Shown: positions 53,278 to 62,296 of the stretch, piece by piece | How positions within the stretch are numbered: the stretch's first letter is position 1 | Layout: each line of letters opens with the position of its first letter | Source of the DNA: Scytonema hofmannii PCC 7110 | GTDB taxonomy: Bacteria; Cyanobacteriota; Cyanobacteriia; Cyanobacteriales; Nostocaceae | DNA length: 64,000 bases | Reading direction: 5' to 3' | Assembly (NCBI RefSeq): GCF_000346485.2 | Contig: NZ_KQ976354.1 | Span: 1,113,031-1,177,030 of the forward strand | Position numbers and translations under genes: made by a program | Notes under the pieces: generated by a model | What the model was told of the DNA's origin: nothing | Seen by the model: only the letters and a program-made list of their open reading frames with translations | Databases searched by the model: none

Positions 53278-54177
53278 CTAATTGATGGTTAGAGTTTTGT
53301 GGTGACTAAGTAGTGATGTGGCTGGATGCGTAACTGAATCCTCTGACAAAAGTAACTCGGCTCTGGGATAAGTATCATCCCAAAATTGGGTGCAAAGGTC
53401 TGGTCGCTCTGGAGGGTTAGCGGTGTAACAGAAGAATAGCGTTGAGCGCTCTTGTGTGCGTATTGTACCGTGATGTAAAACATTTTTTGTATCCACAATA
53501 ACAATCGTACCTGCTAGACCTGGACAAGATTTCCAAGCTGATTTGGGAATGACTTTTTCTACATCTTTATCATCTATGCCCATATAGCTTGACTTCCAAA
53601 GTTCGTAATAAAGTCGGTAAGATTGCCAACTAAATAAAGAGGTTAAAGAGCGCGGAATGTATTGAAATGGCCCATGTTTTTCCTCTACATCATGTAAGTA
53701 AACAAAAATCTTGATTAGACGGCGATCTTCTGCATCGCTATGCCATAACAAAGTACCAAACTGATGGGCATTTGGAAAATCTTTACGTAAATGTACACCA
53801 TGAAAAGTAATAGGAAGACCTATATAATTTTCGATGATGTTAAGTAGTCTTTTTTCTGTTGCCCAAACAGAGAACTCTGGTAACCCTGTAACTGTGTAAA
53901 TTTGTGGCCACTTTTCATCTAGATGGTTATTATTTGGCTTTTCCATGCGAGACAACTGATTGTAAGCAGCTTTGAGCAATTTCGAGCTTGAATTTAAGCC
54001 TAAATCTGCAAGTGTTGTCACGCAAACGCCATCACGTTTAAGAGTATCAACAATCCAGCGATCTCTTTCTTCTAGTACTGGCCAATTTCTCTTATACTTC
54101 CAACGCGTTAGTTCATAAACTAAGTCTGAGTACAGTGCCAGTGTTTTACGTTTAATGGTGTTCAACATGATGCACAT
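53278..54177 (-). CDS. PhyH-family Fe(II)/2-oxoglutarate-dependent oxygenase
   Basis: 299 residues. The iron site is H146-S-D148 in LLWHSDAEDRR with the distal His at 235 or 236 (NVLHHGTIR); R244 in TQERSTLFF should hold 2-oxoglutarate. GPFQYIPRS is typical of phytanoyl-CoA dioxygenase-like enzymes. An internal ATG (54168) is an alternative start. A PhyH-type enzyme (MysH) turns mycosporine-like amino acids into palythine types in some cyanobacteria; this gene lies 3.8 kb from mysC with other genes between, so such a role is only possible. Confidence 0.85.
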   Translation of the reverse strand: MCIMLNTIKRKTLALYSDLVYELTRWKYKRNWPVLEERDRWIVDTLKRDGVCVTTLADLGLNSSSKLLKAAYNQLSRMEKPNNNHLDEKWPQIYTVTGLPEFSVWATEKRLLNIIENYIGLPITFHGVHLRKDFPNAHQFGTLLWHSDAEDRRLIKIFVYLHDVEEKHGPFQYIPRSLTSLFSWQSYRLYYELWKSSYMGIDDKDVEKVIPKSAWKSCPGLAGTIVIVDTKNVLHHGTIRTQERSTLFFCYTANPPERPDLCTQFWDDTYPRAELLLSEDSVTHPATSLLSHHKTLTIN

Positions 54178-54440
54178 CCCTTGAAATTTTAATATTTGTG
54201 AGTTAGGAGTGGAGTGGACTCTGTTTATAATCCATATTTCCTGGACTCGATCCGGATTCTCACAAAAACAAAAAAAATAGGGACTTAAACTACTGAAATA
54301 ATTTGCTGAAACTGTCTATTCTGATAAAACATATAGCGAGTATACTTAGGAAGTAATAAGCATTTCAGGCGACTATTCGGCAAACTTATACTTGTAATAT
54401 ATTGCACCCTATTGAAAACCGCTATATGTTTTCTATCAAC

Positions 54441-54758
54441 TTACACTACAGGATCTTCTCGACCAATTCCAAGACCCAATAAAGTTTTTCTCACATCTCC
54501 CCAGTCAAGTCCGCAGTAGTAGTATTTATGCTCTAACAAGTTTGCCAAATAATATCCTGGCTTACCTCCATTGATTCGGAATAACTCAATGGCAACTTTC
54601 TTTTTTGTTGTACCAAACATGAATTCAATATCACCTTCGCTTGGCAAATTTAAAGGATTATAAAATACTTTTCCCTTAAGAAAGTGCCAATAAGACTTTT
54701 CTGGAGTGATGTTGCGTTGAATAACTCGATATTCAATAGGGTAAATGATTTTCTCCAT
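54441..54758 (-). CDS. hypothetical protein, 105 aa
   Basis: The frame opens at 54782, but AGGAG sits five bases before the ATG at 54758, so I take MEKIIYPIEYRVIQRN as the start. It contains DIEFMFGTTKKKVAIELFRINGGKPGYYLANLLEHKYYYCG and ends in GREDPVV. No family recognised. A terminator for the upstream gene lies just before it. Confidence 0.7.
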   Translation of the reverse strand: MEKIIYPIEYRVIQRNITPEKSYWHFLKGKVFYNPLNLPSEGDIEFMFGTTKKKVAIELFRINGGKPGYYLANLLEHKYYYCGLDWGDVRKTLLGLGIGREDPVV

Positions 54759-54786
54759 ATCTGCTCCTGAGATAAACTGCAATTAG

Positions 54787-54814
54787 GAAAGCCCCCAAGG
54801 GCTAGTTGGGGGCT
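54787..54814 (-). terminator. hairpin between the 68-aa and 105-aa genes
   Basis: AGCCCCCAA (54790-54798) and TTGGGGGCT (54806-54814) form a 9-base stem; on the minus strand it is followed by TTTCC. A plausible but weak terminator for the gene at 54832-55038. Confidence 0.6.
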
Positions 54815-54831
54815 ACTTGGAGGTTTAGGGA

Positions 54832-55038
54832 TTAGCGTTGGCGATCGCCGTTTTCCTCTTCGTCATCCCCTCGGATGTCGAGATCATCCAAAATGTCCTC
54901 TCTATCTACTGGAGTTTCTTGTCCCGATACGGGATCTATTTCAACCCAGGTACGTTGTTTGAACTGAAATTGGAAGATGCGGAAGACGGGCATCCAACCC
55001 TCACCTCTCCCATTGCGCCTTTGATTTGGATCTGTCAA
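54832..55038 (-). CDS. small acidic protein, 68 aa, TTG start
   Basis: A TTG at 55038 has a strong AGGAGG seven bases upstream, which decides the start. The product MTDPNQRRNGRGEGWMPVFR continues with FQFKQRTWVEIDPVSGQ and ends in a very acidic tail (DDLDIRGDDEEENGDRQ). Not recognised. The tail may be disordered. Confidence 0.65.
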   Translation of the reverse strand: MTDPNQRRNGRGEGWMPVFRIFQFQFKQRTWVEIDPVSGQETPVDREDILDDLDIRGDDEEENGDRQR

Positions 55039-55227
55039 TTTATCGCCTCCTGTGAGGGTTCAATTTTTCTGTTGTCCCTCATAGTTTAATTTTGTTCCCT
55101 GTTAACAGGGGATACAACCCCCAATGCTAATTTTTAGGAAATGACCAAATTACAATAAAAGCTATCAATCGCGGTTAACTGGGATGTGTGCCATAATAAT
55201 GGAGTTGTGATCGCATCCACAGAGAGT

Positions 55228-55449
55228 ATGTCAAAAGGCAATCCCAATCCGGTTCAAACAAAAGCATTTATCAGCAAGCAGTTTCAAGCTTACGGGGAGA
55301 TAGATAGCATCCCTCTGTCAAAGAAAGTCACAGGTATTAGACTCCCGCAAGATGTGCATGAAGCATTACACGGGCTGTCTCCAGAAGATAGAGTGAGTTA
55401 CCTGCGACGCGTCATTTCCGAAGCGGTAAGACGCGATTTGATTTCATGA
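55228..55449 (+). CDS. small CopG-like protein upstream of cas6
   Basis: From the ATG at 55228 (the frame opens at 55186) the product is 73 residues: VTGIRLPQDVHEALHGLSPEDRVSYLRRVISEAVRRDL, resembling a ribbon-helix-helix regulator. It lies 36 bases before cas6 on the same strand. Possibly a regulator of the Cas6 gene; inference. Confidence 0.65.
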   Translation: MSKGNPNPVQTKAFISKQFQAYGEIDSIPLSKKVTGIRLPQDVHEALHGLSPEDRVSYLRRVISEAVRRDLIS

Positions 55450-55485
55450 AACTCTCTATCATTATTTTATAGAGAGAAAAATTTT

Positions 55486-56334
55486 ATGCCCCACAGCCTA
55501 GTTCTGCACTTGCTTCCTCAGTCTCCCATTCCACCACAATTTCTCACCGGCAGACATCTCCACGCACTGTTTCTCAACCTTGTAAGTTCCGTAGATCGAG
55601 AACTGGGCGATCGCCTTCATGACTCCACAGCTGACAAAGCTTTCACCATCAGTCCCCTACAAGTCAAAGCCAACTCCGGTAACAAAAACAAAATTTCAGA
55701 CCCAACGTTGCAGTGGGAACACCAAAAACCCATACCAACCGGAACAAGTTGTTGGTGGCGCATATCTTTATTAGACGACAATCTTTTTGGTCAACTTACC
55801 CAACTTTGGCTCAATCTTAACCCCACTCATCCTTGGCATCTAGGTTCCTCTGACCTATACATTACCACTATTCTTGGAACTCCCCACACAACACAACCTT
55901 GGGCAAATGCCACAACCTACGCTCAATTGTACGAGCAAGCTTCCGATAGCCAGCGTCAAATTGCCCTCAGTTTTTGTACTCCCACTAACTTTCGCCAAGG
56001 TCATTTTGATACCGCTTTACCAACTAGAGAATGCGTCTTTAACAGTTTGCTTCAACGCTGGAACAAATATAGCGGTATTACATTAGAACCCAATCTCACA
56101 GAACTCATTTTCCCCAGTTTCTTTAACATTCGTACAGCAGTAGCAGTTGACTCACGCAGTAAATTTATCGGCTGTGTGGGGGAAATTAACTATCGGATTT
56201 TAGGTCAAATCGATCCCCTCATGATTAAACATATCAATGCCCTAGCTGATTTTGCTCTCTACTGGTGCAGGACGCAAAACCACCATGGGCATGGGAATGG
56301 TTCGCCGATTAAGTTGTTAGTTGTTGGTTGTTAG
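55486..56334 (+). CDS. cas6: CRISPR endoribonuclease Cas6, frameshifted at the 3' end
   Basis: 282 residues as read. PHSLVLHLLPQSPIPPQFLTGRHLHALFLNLV at the N-terminus, with the likely catalytic His in GRHLH, and FIGCVGEINYRILG near the end identify Cas6. The expected C-terminal glycine-rich loop is missing from this frame, but in the +1 frame, starting after ALY at about 56262, the bases read GAGRKTTMGMGMVRRL and end at a TAG at 56318-56320. A one-base loss at TACTGG (56260-56265) explains it. Cas6 cuts pre-crRNA at repeat stems; the array lies 2.4 kb upstream. No other cas gene is present. Confidence 0.9.
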   Translation: MPHSLVLHLLPQSPIPPQFLTGRHLHALFLNLVSSVDRELGDRLHDSTADKAFTISPLQVKANSGNKNKISDPTLQWEHQKPIPTGTSCWWRISLLDDNLFGQLTQLWLNLNPTHPWHLGSSDLYITTILGTPHTTQPWANATTYAQLYEQASDSQRQIALSFCTPTNFRQGHFDTALPTRECVFNSLLQRWNKYSGITLEPNLTELIFPSFFNIRTAVAVDSRSKFIGCVGEINYRILGQIDPLMIKHINALADFALYWCRTQNHHGHGNGSPIKLLVVGC

Positions 56335-56362
56335 TGGTTAGTTGTTAGTTGTTAGTTGTTTG
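56314..56362 (+). repeat. heptamer-type STRR (GTTGTTA/GTTAGTT) at the cas6 end
   Basis: GTTGTTAGTTGTTGGTTGTT and GTTAGTTGTTAGTTGTTAG cover the original cas6 stop and the read-through stop. Confidence 0.75.
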
Positions 56363-56464
56363 CCTTCAGCCTTCAAGATACCTCCGCGAAGCGCCCACAA
56401 CCAAGTATGAAAATCCCTCTTCCCTACATCCTACTCCCTACTCCCTACTCCTCACTCCCTATTT

Positions 56465-56812
56465 TCAAGAAAGTGGAATATATGGTGGTGCGATCGCTTT
56501 TTGACAAGTCAGTACAGTTTTTAGTATCTCCAAATTGAGACCAAAACCCTTGGTGGCAAATTTTTCTGTATGGGTTCCTCGTAATTTGAAAAAAGTTAAA
56601 TATGTTTGAGCAAATTCATTATCTAGTTTGGCACAAGCTGCAATTTTATCTACAGCTAATAAATCCAAAATAGTGTCGTGTTCCCAATCTGGAAGAGATT
56701 GAAGTCCCAACCAATTAGCCACAACTTTTGATGGAAAAAATCCATAACCGTTGAAAAAAATGTAGGCAAAGCTCACCTGTTTACCCACTTCACTGATATC
56801 TGTGTTGTTCAT
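56465..56812 (-). CDS. hypothetical protein, 115 aa
   Basis: The open frame extends to 57070, but its first 86 residues are AT-rich, hydrophobic and include a repeat, so I favour the ATG at 56812 (MNNTDISEVGKQVSFAYIFF). The product contains VVANWLGLQSLPDWEHDTILDLL and FKLRGTHTEKFATKGFGLN. No family is known to me. If the longer start is right, two membrane segments precede it. Confidence 0.5.
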   Translation of the reverse strand: MNNTDISEVGKQVSFAYIFFNGYGFFPSKVVANWLGLQSLPDWEHDTILDLLAVDKIAACAKLDNEFAQTYLTFFKLRGTHTEKFATKGFGLNLEILKTVLTCQKAIAPPYIPLS

Positions 56813-57113
56813 AAAATTTATGAAATTGTCACTACACCCTATGTTTGAATAAGGCACAAAAGCTTTTGTTAGTGAATATAATAACTTTTTATATAAAAAG
56901 GAAATTGTATTGTAAGGTACAAGAATTAAGGATAAAAGATAAACTATGAAGGCAAAACTCACCAAACAACAAATAAGATGGACTAAAGCCCACCCTACTT
57001 CTACTTCAAAAATCTGTCGTAAATTTTTAGAAATTCTGGAAGTAAAAGGTAAAAGAAAAAAGAAAAACAATTTATATTTTCTTTTCTCTTTTTCCTTTTT
57101 TTAGACCTGATGC

Positions 57114-57326
57114 CTATTTCATATTAGCTTTAGCATCCTTAACTGCAGCAACAAAAAATAATCCTGTAAGTGGAATGCTGAGTGCCAAGATAATCGCAGT
57201 CGTTTGAGTGCCTAAATCCGGTTGTCCGGAAGAGAGTTCAAAAATTGAACCAACCGCCGCTATGGCTGCAATACAAGAACCTGCTAGAAACAAACCACTT
57301 TTTGGAGTTATTGTGTTCACTATCAA
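57114..57326 (-). CDS. small membrane protein, 70 aa
   Basis: Two hydrophobic segments (about 11-29 and 44-62) with a short polar loop, then a Lys-rich end. It starts 5 bases after the def stop on the same strand, so it is co-transcribed with def. Function unknown. Confidence 0.7.
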   Translation of the reverse strand: MIVNTITPKSGLFLAGSCIAAIAAVGSIFELSSGQPDLGTQTTAIILALSIPLTGLFFVAAVKDAKANMK

Positions 57327-57331
57327 CCCAC

Positions 57332-57895
57332 CTATGCTACTGGTTTTACTGCCTGGTGCGAAAAGCCATGCTTAGATAACTCTTGTGTTAAAGCCAAAGA
57401 GTTTTCTACTCTGTCTACAAATACTACCCCGTTAAGGTGATCTATTTCATGCTGAATGCATCGTCCGAGTAAATCTCCGGCTTTTAACGACTGGGGACGC
57501 CCGTTTTCATCTTTGTAGGAGATTTCTACCACTTGAGGACGCTTCACATCAAGGTATACTCCGGGTATACTCAAACATCCCTCTTGGGCAACACACAAAT
57601 CGCGACTAACTTTTTTGATGGTGGGGTTAATTAATATCAAGGGGGGGTTGGCTGGGTTTTCTGGATCGCAGTCCATCACAATCAGTTGTTTGTGGATTCC
57701 TACTTGGGGTGCAGCCAAACCAATACCATCTTTGCTGTACATGGTTTGTAACATTTCGCGTATCAGTTGGCGCAGTTCCTCATCGACTTTGGAGATCCGC
57801 TTTGCAGGTTGACGGAGGACGCGATCGCCCAAATAATGCATTTCTAATGGTGGATTTTGTAACTTTTTCTTTTCAACAGCAATTTCTATAGGCAT
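57332..57895 (-). CDS. def: peptide deformylase
   Basis: 187 residues with all three motifs: GIGLAAPQVG at 57-66, EGCLS at 105-109 (metal ligand Cys107) and HEIDH at 149-153 (two His ligands and catalytic Glu150). It removes the formyl group from nascent proteins. The C-terminus is slightly extended, as in cyanobacterial type 1B. Confidence 0.95.
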   Translation of the reverse strand: MPIEIAVEKKKLQNPPLEMHYLGDRVLRQPAKRISKVDEELRQLIREMLQTMYSKDGIGLAAPQVGIHKQLIVMDCDPENPANPPLILINPTIKKVSRDLCVAQEGCLSIPGVYLDVKRPQVVEISYKDENGRPQSLKAGDLLGRCIQHEIDHLNGVVFVDRVENSLALTQELSKHGFSHQAVKPVA

Positions 57896-58143
57896 GATTT
57901 TGTAACTCGCTTATCTTGAGATAGGTTTTATAAGTTCAGATCCGCAACAAACAGCGTCTAAACTCATCTTAACAATTCCAGTTCCTTCACTGTACCGGGT
58001 AAAACCAATTATAAAGATGTAATAGCCATACAGATCTATCAAAGACGAACAAAGACGAAGTATGCGACCTCTGTTTGCAAAACACCCAAATTGCGAGTAT
58101 AAGAGATGCATTATTTCTCCTTGCACAAACATTAGGGTTTGAC

Positions 58144-59049
58144 GTGTTTAAATTCTTTACCAAATTTGACTACCTACTTAAAGAGACTTTTCTCGGTTTG
58201 CGACGTGGCGGATGGATGAACTGGGCGGCGGTAAGTACCGTCACAGTGTTATTGTTTTTATTCGGCATGAGCTTGCAAACGTCTTGGCAGTTAGAAAAAT
58301 TACTCAATCAGTTTGGGAGTCAACTGGAAGTATCAGTCTACCTTGAACCGAGTGGGCGCTTAGAAACGATCGCACCACTCGTAGCCAAAATGCCAGAAGT
58401 AGCGGGTATTCAAACGATTACAAAAGAGCAAGCTTGGACTAAGTTAGTTAAGGAACTAGGTATCTCTAATATTGATAGTGCAACTCAACAGCTTGGCGAT
58501 AATCCTTTAGTTGATGAGTTAAAAGTGAAGGCGCAAAACTCTTCTGTTGTCCCAACTTTGGCGACACAACTGGCGAAATTACAGGGAGTTGATGCGGTGC
58601 AGTATGTAGATGAAGCATTGAAACGCATTGCCCAGCTGCATCAAGGATTAAATTGGGTTTCATTCACTCTTACCATTATCCTGACGTTGACAGCAGTTGC
58701 CGTTACTTCCACAACTATTCGCTTGATTGTCATCGCACGACGGCGGGAAATTGAAATCATGCAACTCGTAGGGGCGACTTCAGCTTGGATTTATTTGCCG
58801 TTTGTGCTACAGGGAATCGTTTTTGGTATTCTTGGAGGTGCGATCGCTTGGGGGTTTATTAGCTGTCTTCAACAGTTTCTCAGTCGTTGGTTAGTTAACC
58901 AACCCGAATTTATTCAGTTTCTCACCCATGGTTTGCAACTGAGTGTATTGCAAACTCTCTTATTACCCCTCATTCTCTTGAGTTTTGGTGCTGTGGTGGG
59001 ATTATTGGGAAGTCTCTTTGCTGTTCGGGAGACTCGTAAAATAGGATAA
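58144..59049 (+). CDS. ftsX: cell division ABC permease FtsX
   Basis: The frame opens with TTG at 58075; the GTG at 58144 (VFKFFTKFDYLLKETFLGLRRGGWMNWAA) fits the family start better, giving about 301 residues. Four membrane segments with a large external loop after the first (VYLEPSGRLETIAPLVAKMPEVAGIQTI) match FtsX. With FtsE it controls amidase activation at the septum, possibly with EnvC-like proteins such as that at 14189-15448. No ftsE lies beside it. Confidence 0.88.
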   Translation: MFKFFTKFDYLLKETFLGLRRGGWMNWAAVSTVTVLLFLFGMSLQTSWQLEKLLNQFGSQLEVSVYLEPSGRLETIAPLVAKMPEVAGIQTITKEQAWTKLVKELGISNIDSATQQLGDNPLVDELKVKAQNSSVVPTLATQLAKLQGVDAVQYVDEALKRIAQLHQGLNWVSFTLTIILTLTAVAVTSTTIRLIVIARRREIEIMQLVGATSAWIYLPFVLQGIVFGILGGAIAWGFISCLQQFLSRWLVNQPEFIQFLTHGLQLSVLQTLLLPLILLSFGAVVGLLGSLFAVRETRKIG

Positions 59050-59134
59050 ATCGCTATTAAACGGTATAAAACAGAATTGTTGTCTGAGTGAGAAGTGGTA
59101 TAACAGCTAAGGTTTAGGCTTTCCACTTTTCTTT

Positions 59135-60040
59135 CTAGACGTTGGTAGGCTCCCACCTACCAGATGATTGAAACTCAGGATTCAACAGATGCTTAGGATC
59201 GAGCCAGCCCAACTTTACTGCATCTTCTAAACTCTTACCTTCGAGCTTCAAAAACATTGCAGTACGACGCAATAACACTGCTTGCACTTCACTCGCTCCC
59301 ATGTACGGAGTTATATCCTTATCCGTACCTCGATGAAGGATAGCTAAAGCAGCGTTGCAGTCAGACTGCACAACGACCCCAGTATGCCTGGTAAAACTGT
59401 CTCCAACACGCTTCCCTAAAAGGGTCAAGGTGACAGAATCAGTTTGTGACGTATACGCAGCGTTGACCTCTGTGATGACCGAATCGCTCCAGTCAGCCCA
59501 TTTTTGTAAACTGTCTCGCATGTATCCTTTCACCCAACTATTTAACTTGCGAGACAAGGATTTTGCTTGACGTTTGTTCTTAATCGGTTCTGTCAAGTCT
59601 TCAGCAAAAACTTTTAACTTACCTGTAGCAAACAGGGATTTTGATGCAGTACCGAGCAATGAAGAGATAGCAGCTTGGTCTTTTCTATAACGTTTATTTT
59701 CGGTTTTTCGAGATAGATTATTTTCCAGAATACGTGCCGCTTTAACTGGGTCGTGTTTTTCAAGTTTACGAAAGATAGCAAATAACTTACCGCGTTTACG
59801 GTTCTTGTCAGTAATCCGATTTGATTTCTTCGTTAATAACGTGCCTAGTCCATCACCATGAACTTTCTCCGACGAATCGATAAAAGCCTCCGTGTATCCT
59901 TTGTCAATACCAATGGGTGTTCTTTCTGAATCAGGAGACTTTGTATAGATGCCAAAGTTCACTACAAAATGAACTTCAAAGTAGTCTAGTTCTGAATTAT
60001 AAATAAGTCTGATTTGTCCCATTACGTACTGCATCGTCAA
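59135..60040 (-). pseudogene. 5'-truncated TnpB-like gene of an IS607-type remnant
   Basis: About 301 codons from a TTG at 60040. The RuvC motifs are visible: IGIDKGYTEAF (Asp), KVFAEDLTEPI (Glu) and SDCNAALAI (Asp). The normal zinc-finger cysteines are absent after YTSQTDS. The N-terminal half of TnpB is missing and the upstream DNA (60041-60160) holds stops and out-of-frame scraps. Together with the tnpA fragment at 60168-60359 it is a dead IS607-type element. Confidence 0.7.
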
Positions 60041-60167
60041 TCAAGACGACGTTAACAATCTGAGTTGACAACTTATGAATCTCGTTTTTCGCTTTCTTTT
60101 TGCGCTCTCGCATTGTTTGTACTTCCAGTGCAACTAGTCTAGCACAGTTTTTTCTGAATTGTCGGAT

Positions 60168-60359
60168 TTAGTCTATCATCAGTTGCAGCAACGACTTTCT
60201 CCTCAGATTCAACAAGGTAACGACGATGCCCCCTGGGGATTTAATGCTTTGAATTTTTCCGTCCATAGCCCATCTACTTAAGGTTTTAGGATGATAGCCG
60301 TAGCGCTGTTGAGCTTCGTTGGGGGTGATATACATGAATGAAGTGAATGTCTGATTCAC
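60168..60359 (-). pseudogene. IS607-type TnpA N-terminal fragment, frameshifted
   Basis: MYITPNEAQQRYGYHPKTLSRWAMDGKIQSIKSPGG is the MerR-like helix-turn-helix of IS607 serine transposases. After SPGG the frame breaks in a G-run; in the next frame HRRYLVESEEKVVAATDD continues and stops. The recombinase domain is absent. Confidence 0.8.
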
Positions 60360-60483
60360 TCCATTATAGCCTGATTAATCCCAGTATTTTGTTACTGAGT
60401 TAAATGGCGATTTGCTAAAAATTAGATTTTTGGTGAACTAAAGATTTATTCTTAATTTATCACTTTTCTTTGATCGCTCAACT

Positions 60484-61290
60484 ATGCACTCACAATGGGC
60501 AGCTTTGCTAAAAAATCTAGGCGAATGGCAAGGCTCATTTACTCGCCTCTCCCCTCTAGGTGGAATTTTGGAAGATACCCCAAGTGTAGTTGCTCTAGAA
60601 GGGCTAGATAATAACCAGAAAATGCGTCAAACAATCCGTCTGGGGGGAAGTGAAAAGGTTTTAGAATACAGCACGCTTGCACGAAGTGTACTGTTTTTTG
60701 ATAACGGGGCGTTTTCCCAAGGTTCAATTCAACTAGCACCATTTTCTGAATTTGGAGCAGAATTTGGTTTGATTGATGAAAATCAACGCTTGCGTCTCGT
60801 TCAGTTGTTTGATAAAAACCTTCAGTTAGATACATTAACCTTAATTAGAGAACACTTAGCAGGAACTCAACCACCACAAAAGCCTCCGTTCACTGTGAAC
60901 GATCTACTTGGAGAATGGCAGGGCGAAGCAGTGACAATTTATCCCGATTGGCGTTCTCCTGACAGTTCTTCTACAAAAATGCAACTACAGCTAGATGGGA
61001 ATGGACGACTTGTTCAAAGCTTAACTTTTGGCGAGCGCACGATCTCCTCAACAGCTACTGTGAAAAACTCTATCATCCACTTTGACCAAGATCCCCAAAA
61101 ACAGGTACAAGTCTTGCTCTTACCTGATGGTGCATCAGCAACGTCTCCACTCAAACTCTCACTGCGTCAGCCGTTTTTCCTTGAGGTTGGTTGGCTCATT
61201 CAACCAGGTTTGCGTCAACGGATGATTCGCAGCTACAGTGAAAAGGGGGATTGGACAAGTCTAACTTTAGTGACGGAAAACAAGATTTAA
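60484..61290 (+). CDS. DUF3598 family protein
   Basis: 268 residues. LGEWQGSFTRLSP at residues 12-24 and LLGEWQGEAVTIYPDW near 142 open two similar halves, a lipocalin/calycin-like duplication. Family members in cyanobacteria have no established function; the barrel shape suggests binding of a small hydrophobic molecule such as a bilin, which is inference. Confidence 0.75.
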   Translation: MHSQWAALLKNLGEWQGSFTRLSPLGGILEDTPSVVALEGLDNNQKMRQTIRLGGSEKVLEYSTLARSVLFFDNGAFSQGSIQLAPFSEFGAEFGLIDENQRLRLVQLFDKNLQLDTLTLIREHLAGTQPPQKPPFTVNDLLGEWQGEAVTIYPDWRSPDSSSTKMQLQLDGNGRLVQSLTFGERTISSTATVKNSIIHFDQDPQKQVQVLLLPDGASATSPLKLSLRQPFFLEVGWLIQPGLRQRMIRSYSEKGDWTSLTLVTENKI

Positions 61291-61318
61291 TCCAAGAAGC
61301 AAGAGAGATGAGTATAAA

Positions 61319-61606
61319 TCATAACAGCATCCTGAATTCCTCGCGAGTTATCTGGCAATCGCGCAGTATTTGTGCAAGTAAACCACGACCAATTGTTTCA
61401 ACCGAAACTCGTTGGATAGCCACAAAATCCAATGAATCCTGCTCTTCTTCCTCAAATTCTAAACAGAGTTGGATCGCCTCTTGAATGCGTTCCGTAAGAT
61501 CATCTAAGGATTTAGCTTGCGTATGACACCCAGGAAGGTTTGGGACAGAAGCGACAAAGTAGCCATCTGCATCCCGCTCGACAATTACGTTGAATTCTCG
61601 CTTCAT
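61319..61606 (-). CDS. HicB-type antitoxin, apparently without hicA
   Basis: 95 residues: FNVIVERDADGYFVASVPNLPGCHTQAKSLDDLTERIQEAIQLCLE is the HicB core. The C-terminal part (VSVETIGRGLLAQILRDCQITREEFRML) differs from the usual RHH tail. No HicA toxin is next to it. Confidence 0.85.
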   Translation of the reverse strand: MKREFNVIVERDADGYFVASVPNLPGCHTQAKSLDDLTERIQEAIQLCLEFEEEEQDSLDFVAIQRVSVETIGRGLLAQILRDCQITREEFRMLL

Positions 61607-61652
61607 AATTGATTTTTCTTGTTGATTTTATTTGACGTTCTCATTCCACTTG

Positions 61653-62228
61653 TCAATTATCCAAAGAGCACCTTTGTAACAAAGCTTTTTCAAGTAACAC
61701 CTGATACTCATCATCATTGATTCGATAAGCCCCAAACCTCTCCAAATGGGGATTCATCATTTGGGCATCAAATAGTACAAATTGTCTTTCCCGCAATCTT
61801 TCTACTAACTTCACCATCGCCACTTTCGATCCTTCGGGAATGTGATAAAACATCGACTCCCCAATAAAAGCACCCCCAATAACAATCCCCAAAATACCTC
61901 CAGCTAGTTCGTCCCCTTGCCAAGTTTCAAAACTATACGCCCATCCCGCTTGGTAAAGTTCCCAATAGATCTCTTTTAACTCCGGCGAAATCCATGTTGT
62001 TTCCCTGTCAGCGCAGCTTGCTACAACAGATTTGAAATCACGGTTAATTGCAACGCTGAAACGCTCTTGATTCAACACGCGCCTTAAGGACTTGGGGTAG
62101 TGAAATCTGTCATTTAGAGGAATGAGAGTGCGATCGCGACTTCCATACCATCCCAAGCCATTATCCTCATCAGCCATGAGAAAATAGCCTTGAGCGTAAC
62201 CTTGAACAATAGTGGCGATATCATACAT
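61653..62228 (-). CDS. aat: leucyl/phenylalanyl-tRNA-protein transferase
   Basis: 191 residues, the short cyanobacterial form. [23 protein letters not shown], the [11 protein letters not shown] block, and [16 protein letters not shown] match the family. It adds Leu or Phe to N-terminal Arg/Lys of proteins for ClpS/ClpAP degradation. A heptamer array separates it from the divergent gene at 62297. Confidence 0.93.
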   Translation of the reverse strand: MYDIATIVQGYAQGYFLMADEDNGLGWYGSRDRTLIPLNDRFHYPKSLRRVLNQERFSVAINRDFKSVVASCADRETTWISPELKEIYWELYQAGWAYSFETWQGDELAGGILGIVIGGAFIGESMFYHIPEGSKVAMVKLVERLRERQFVLFDAQMMNPHLERFGAYRINDDEYQVLLEKALLQRCSLDN

Positions 62229-62230
62229 AA

Positions 62231-62262
62231 ATCAGTGACCAGTGACCAGTGACCAGTGACCT
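62231..62262 (+). repeat. heptamer STRR (CAGTGAC)n between divergent genes
   Basis: Four units of CAGTGACC-type repeats between aat and the next gene, the only array here at gene starts rather than a gene end. Confidence 0.85.
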
Positions 62263-62296
62263 TAACTTTAAGTATGCCGATTTGACTGATAAAGAT

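Noticed and set aside
56813-57070. N-terminal extension of the 201-aa frame
   Set aside because: Homopolymer-rich coding, a repeat (GCCCACCCTACTTC) within it, and a sensible ATG at 56812; I kept the shorter gene with low confidence.
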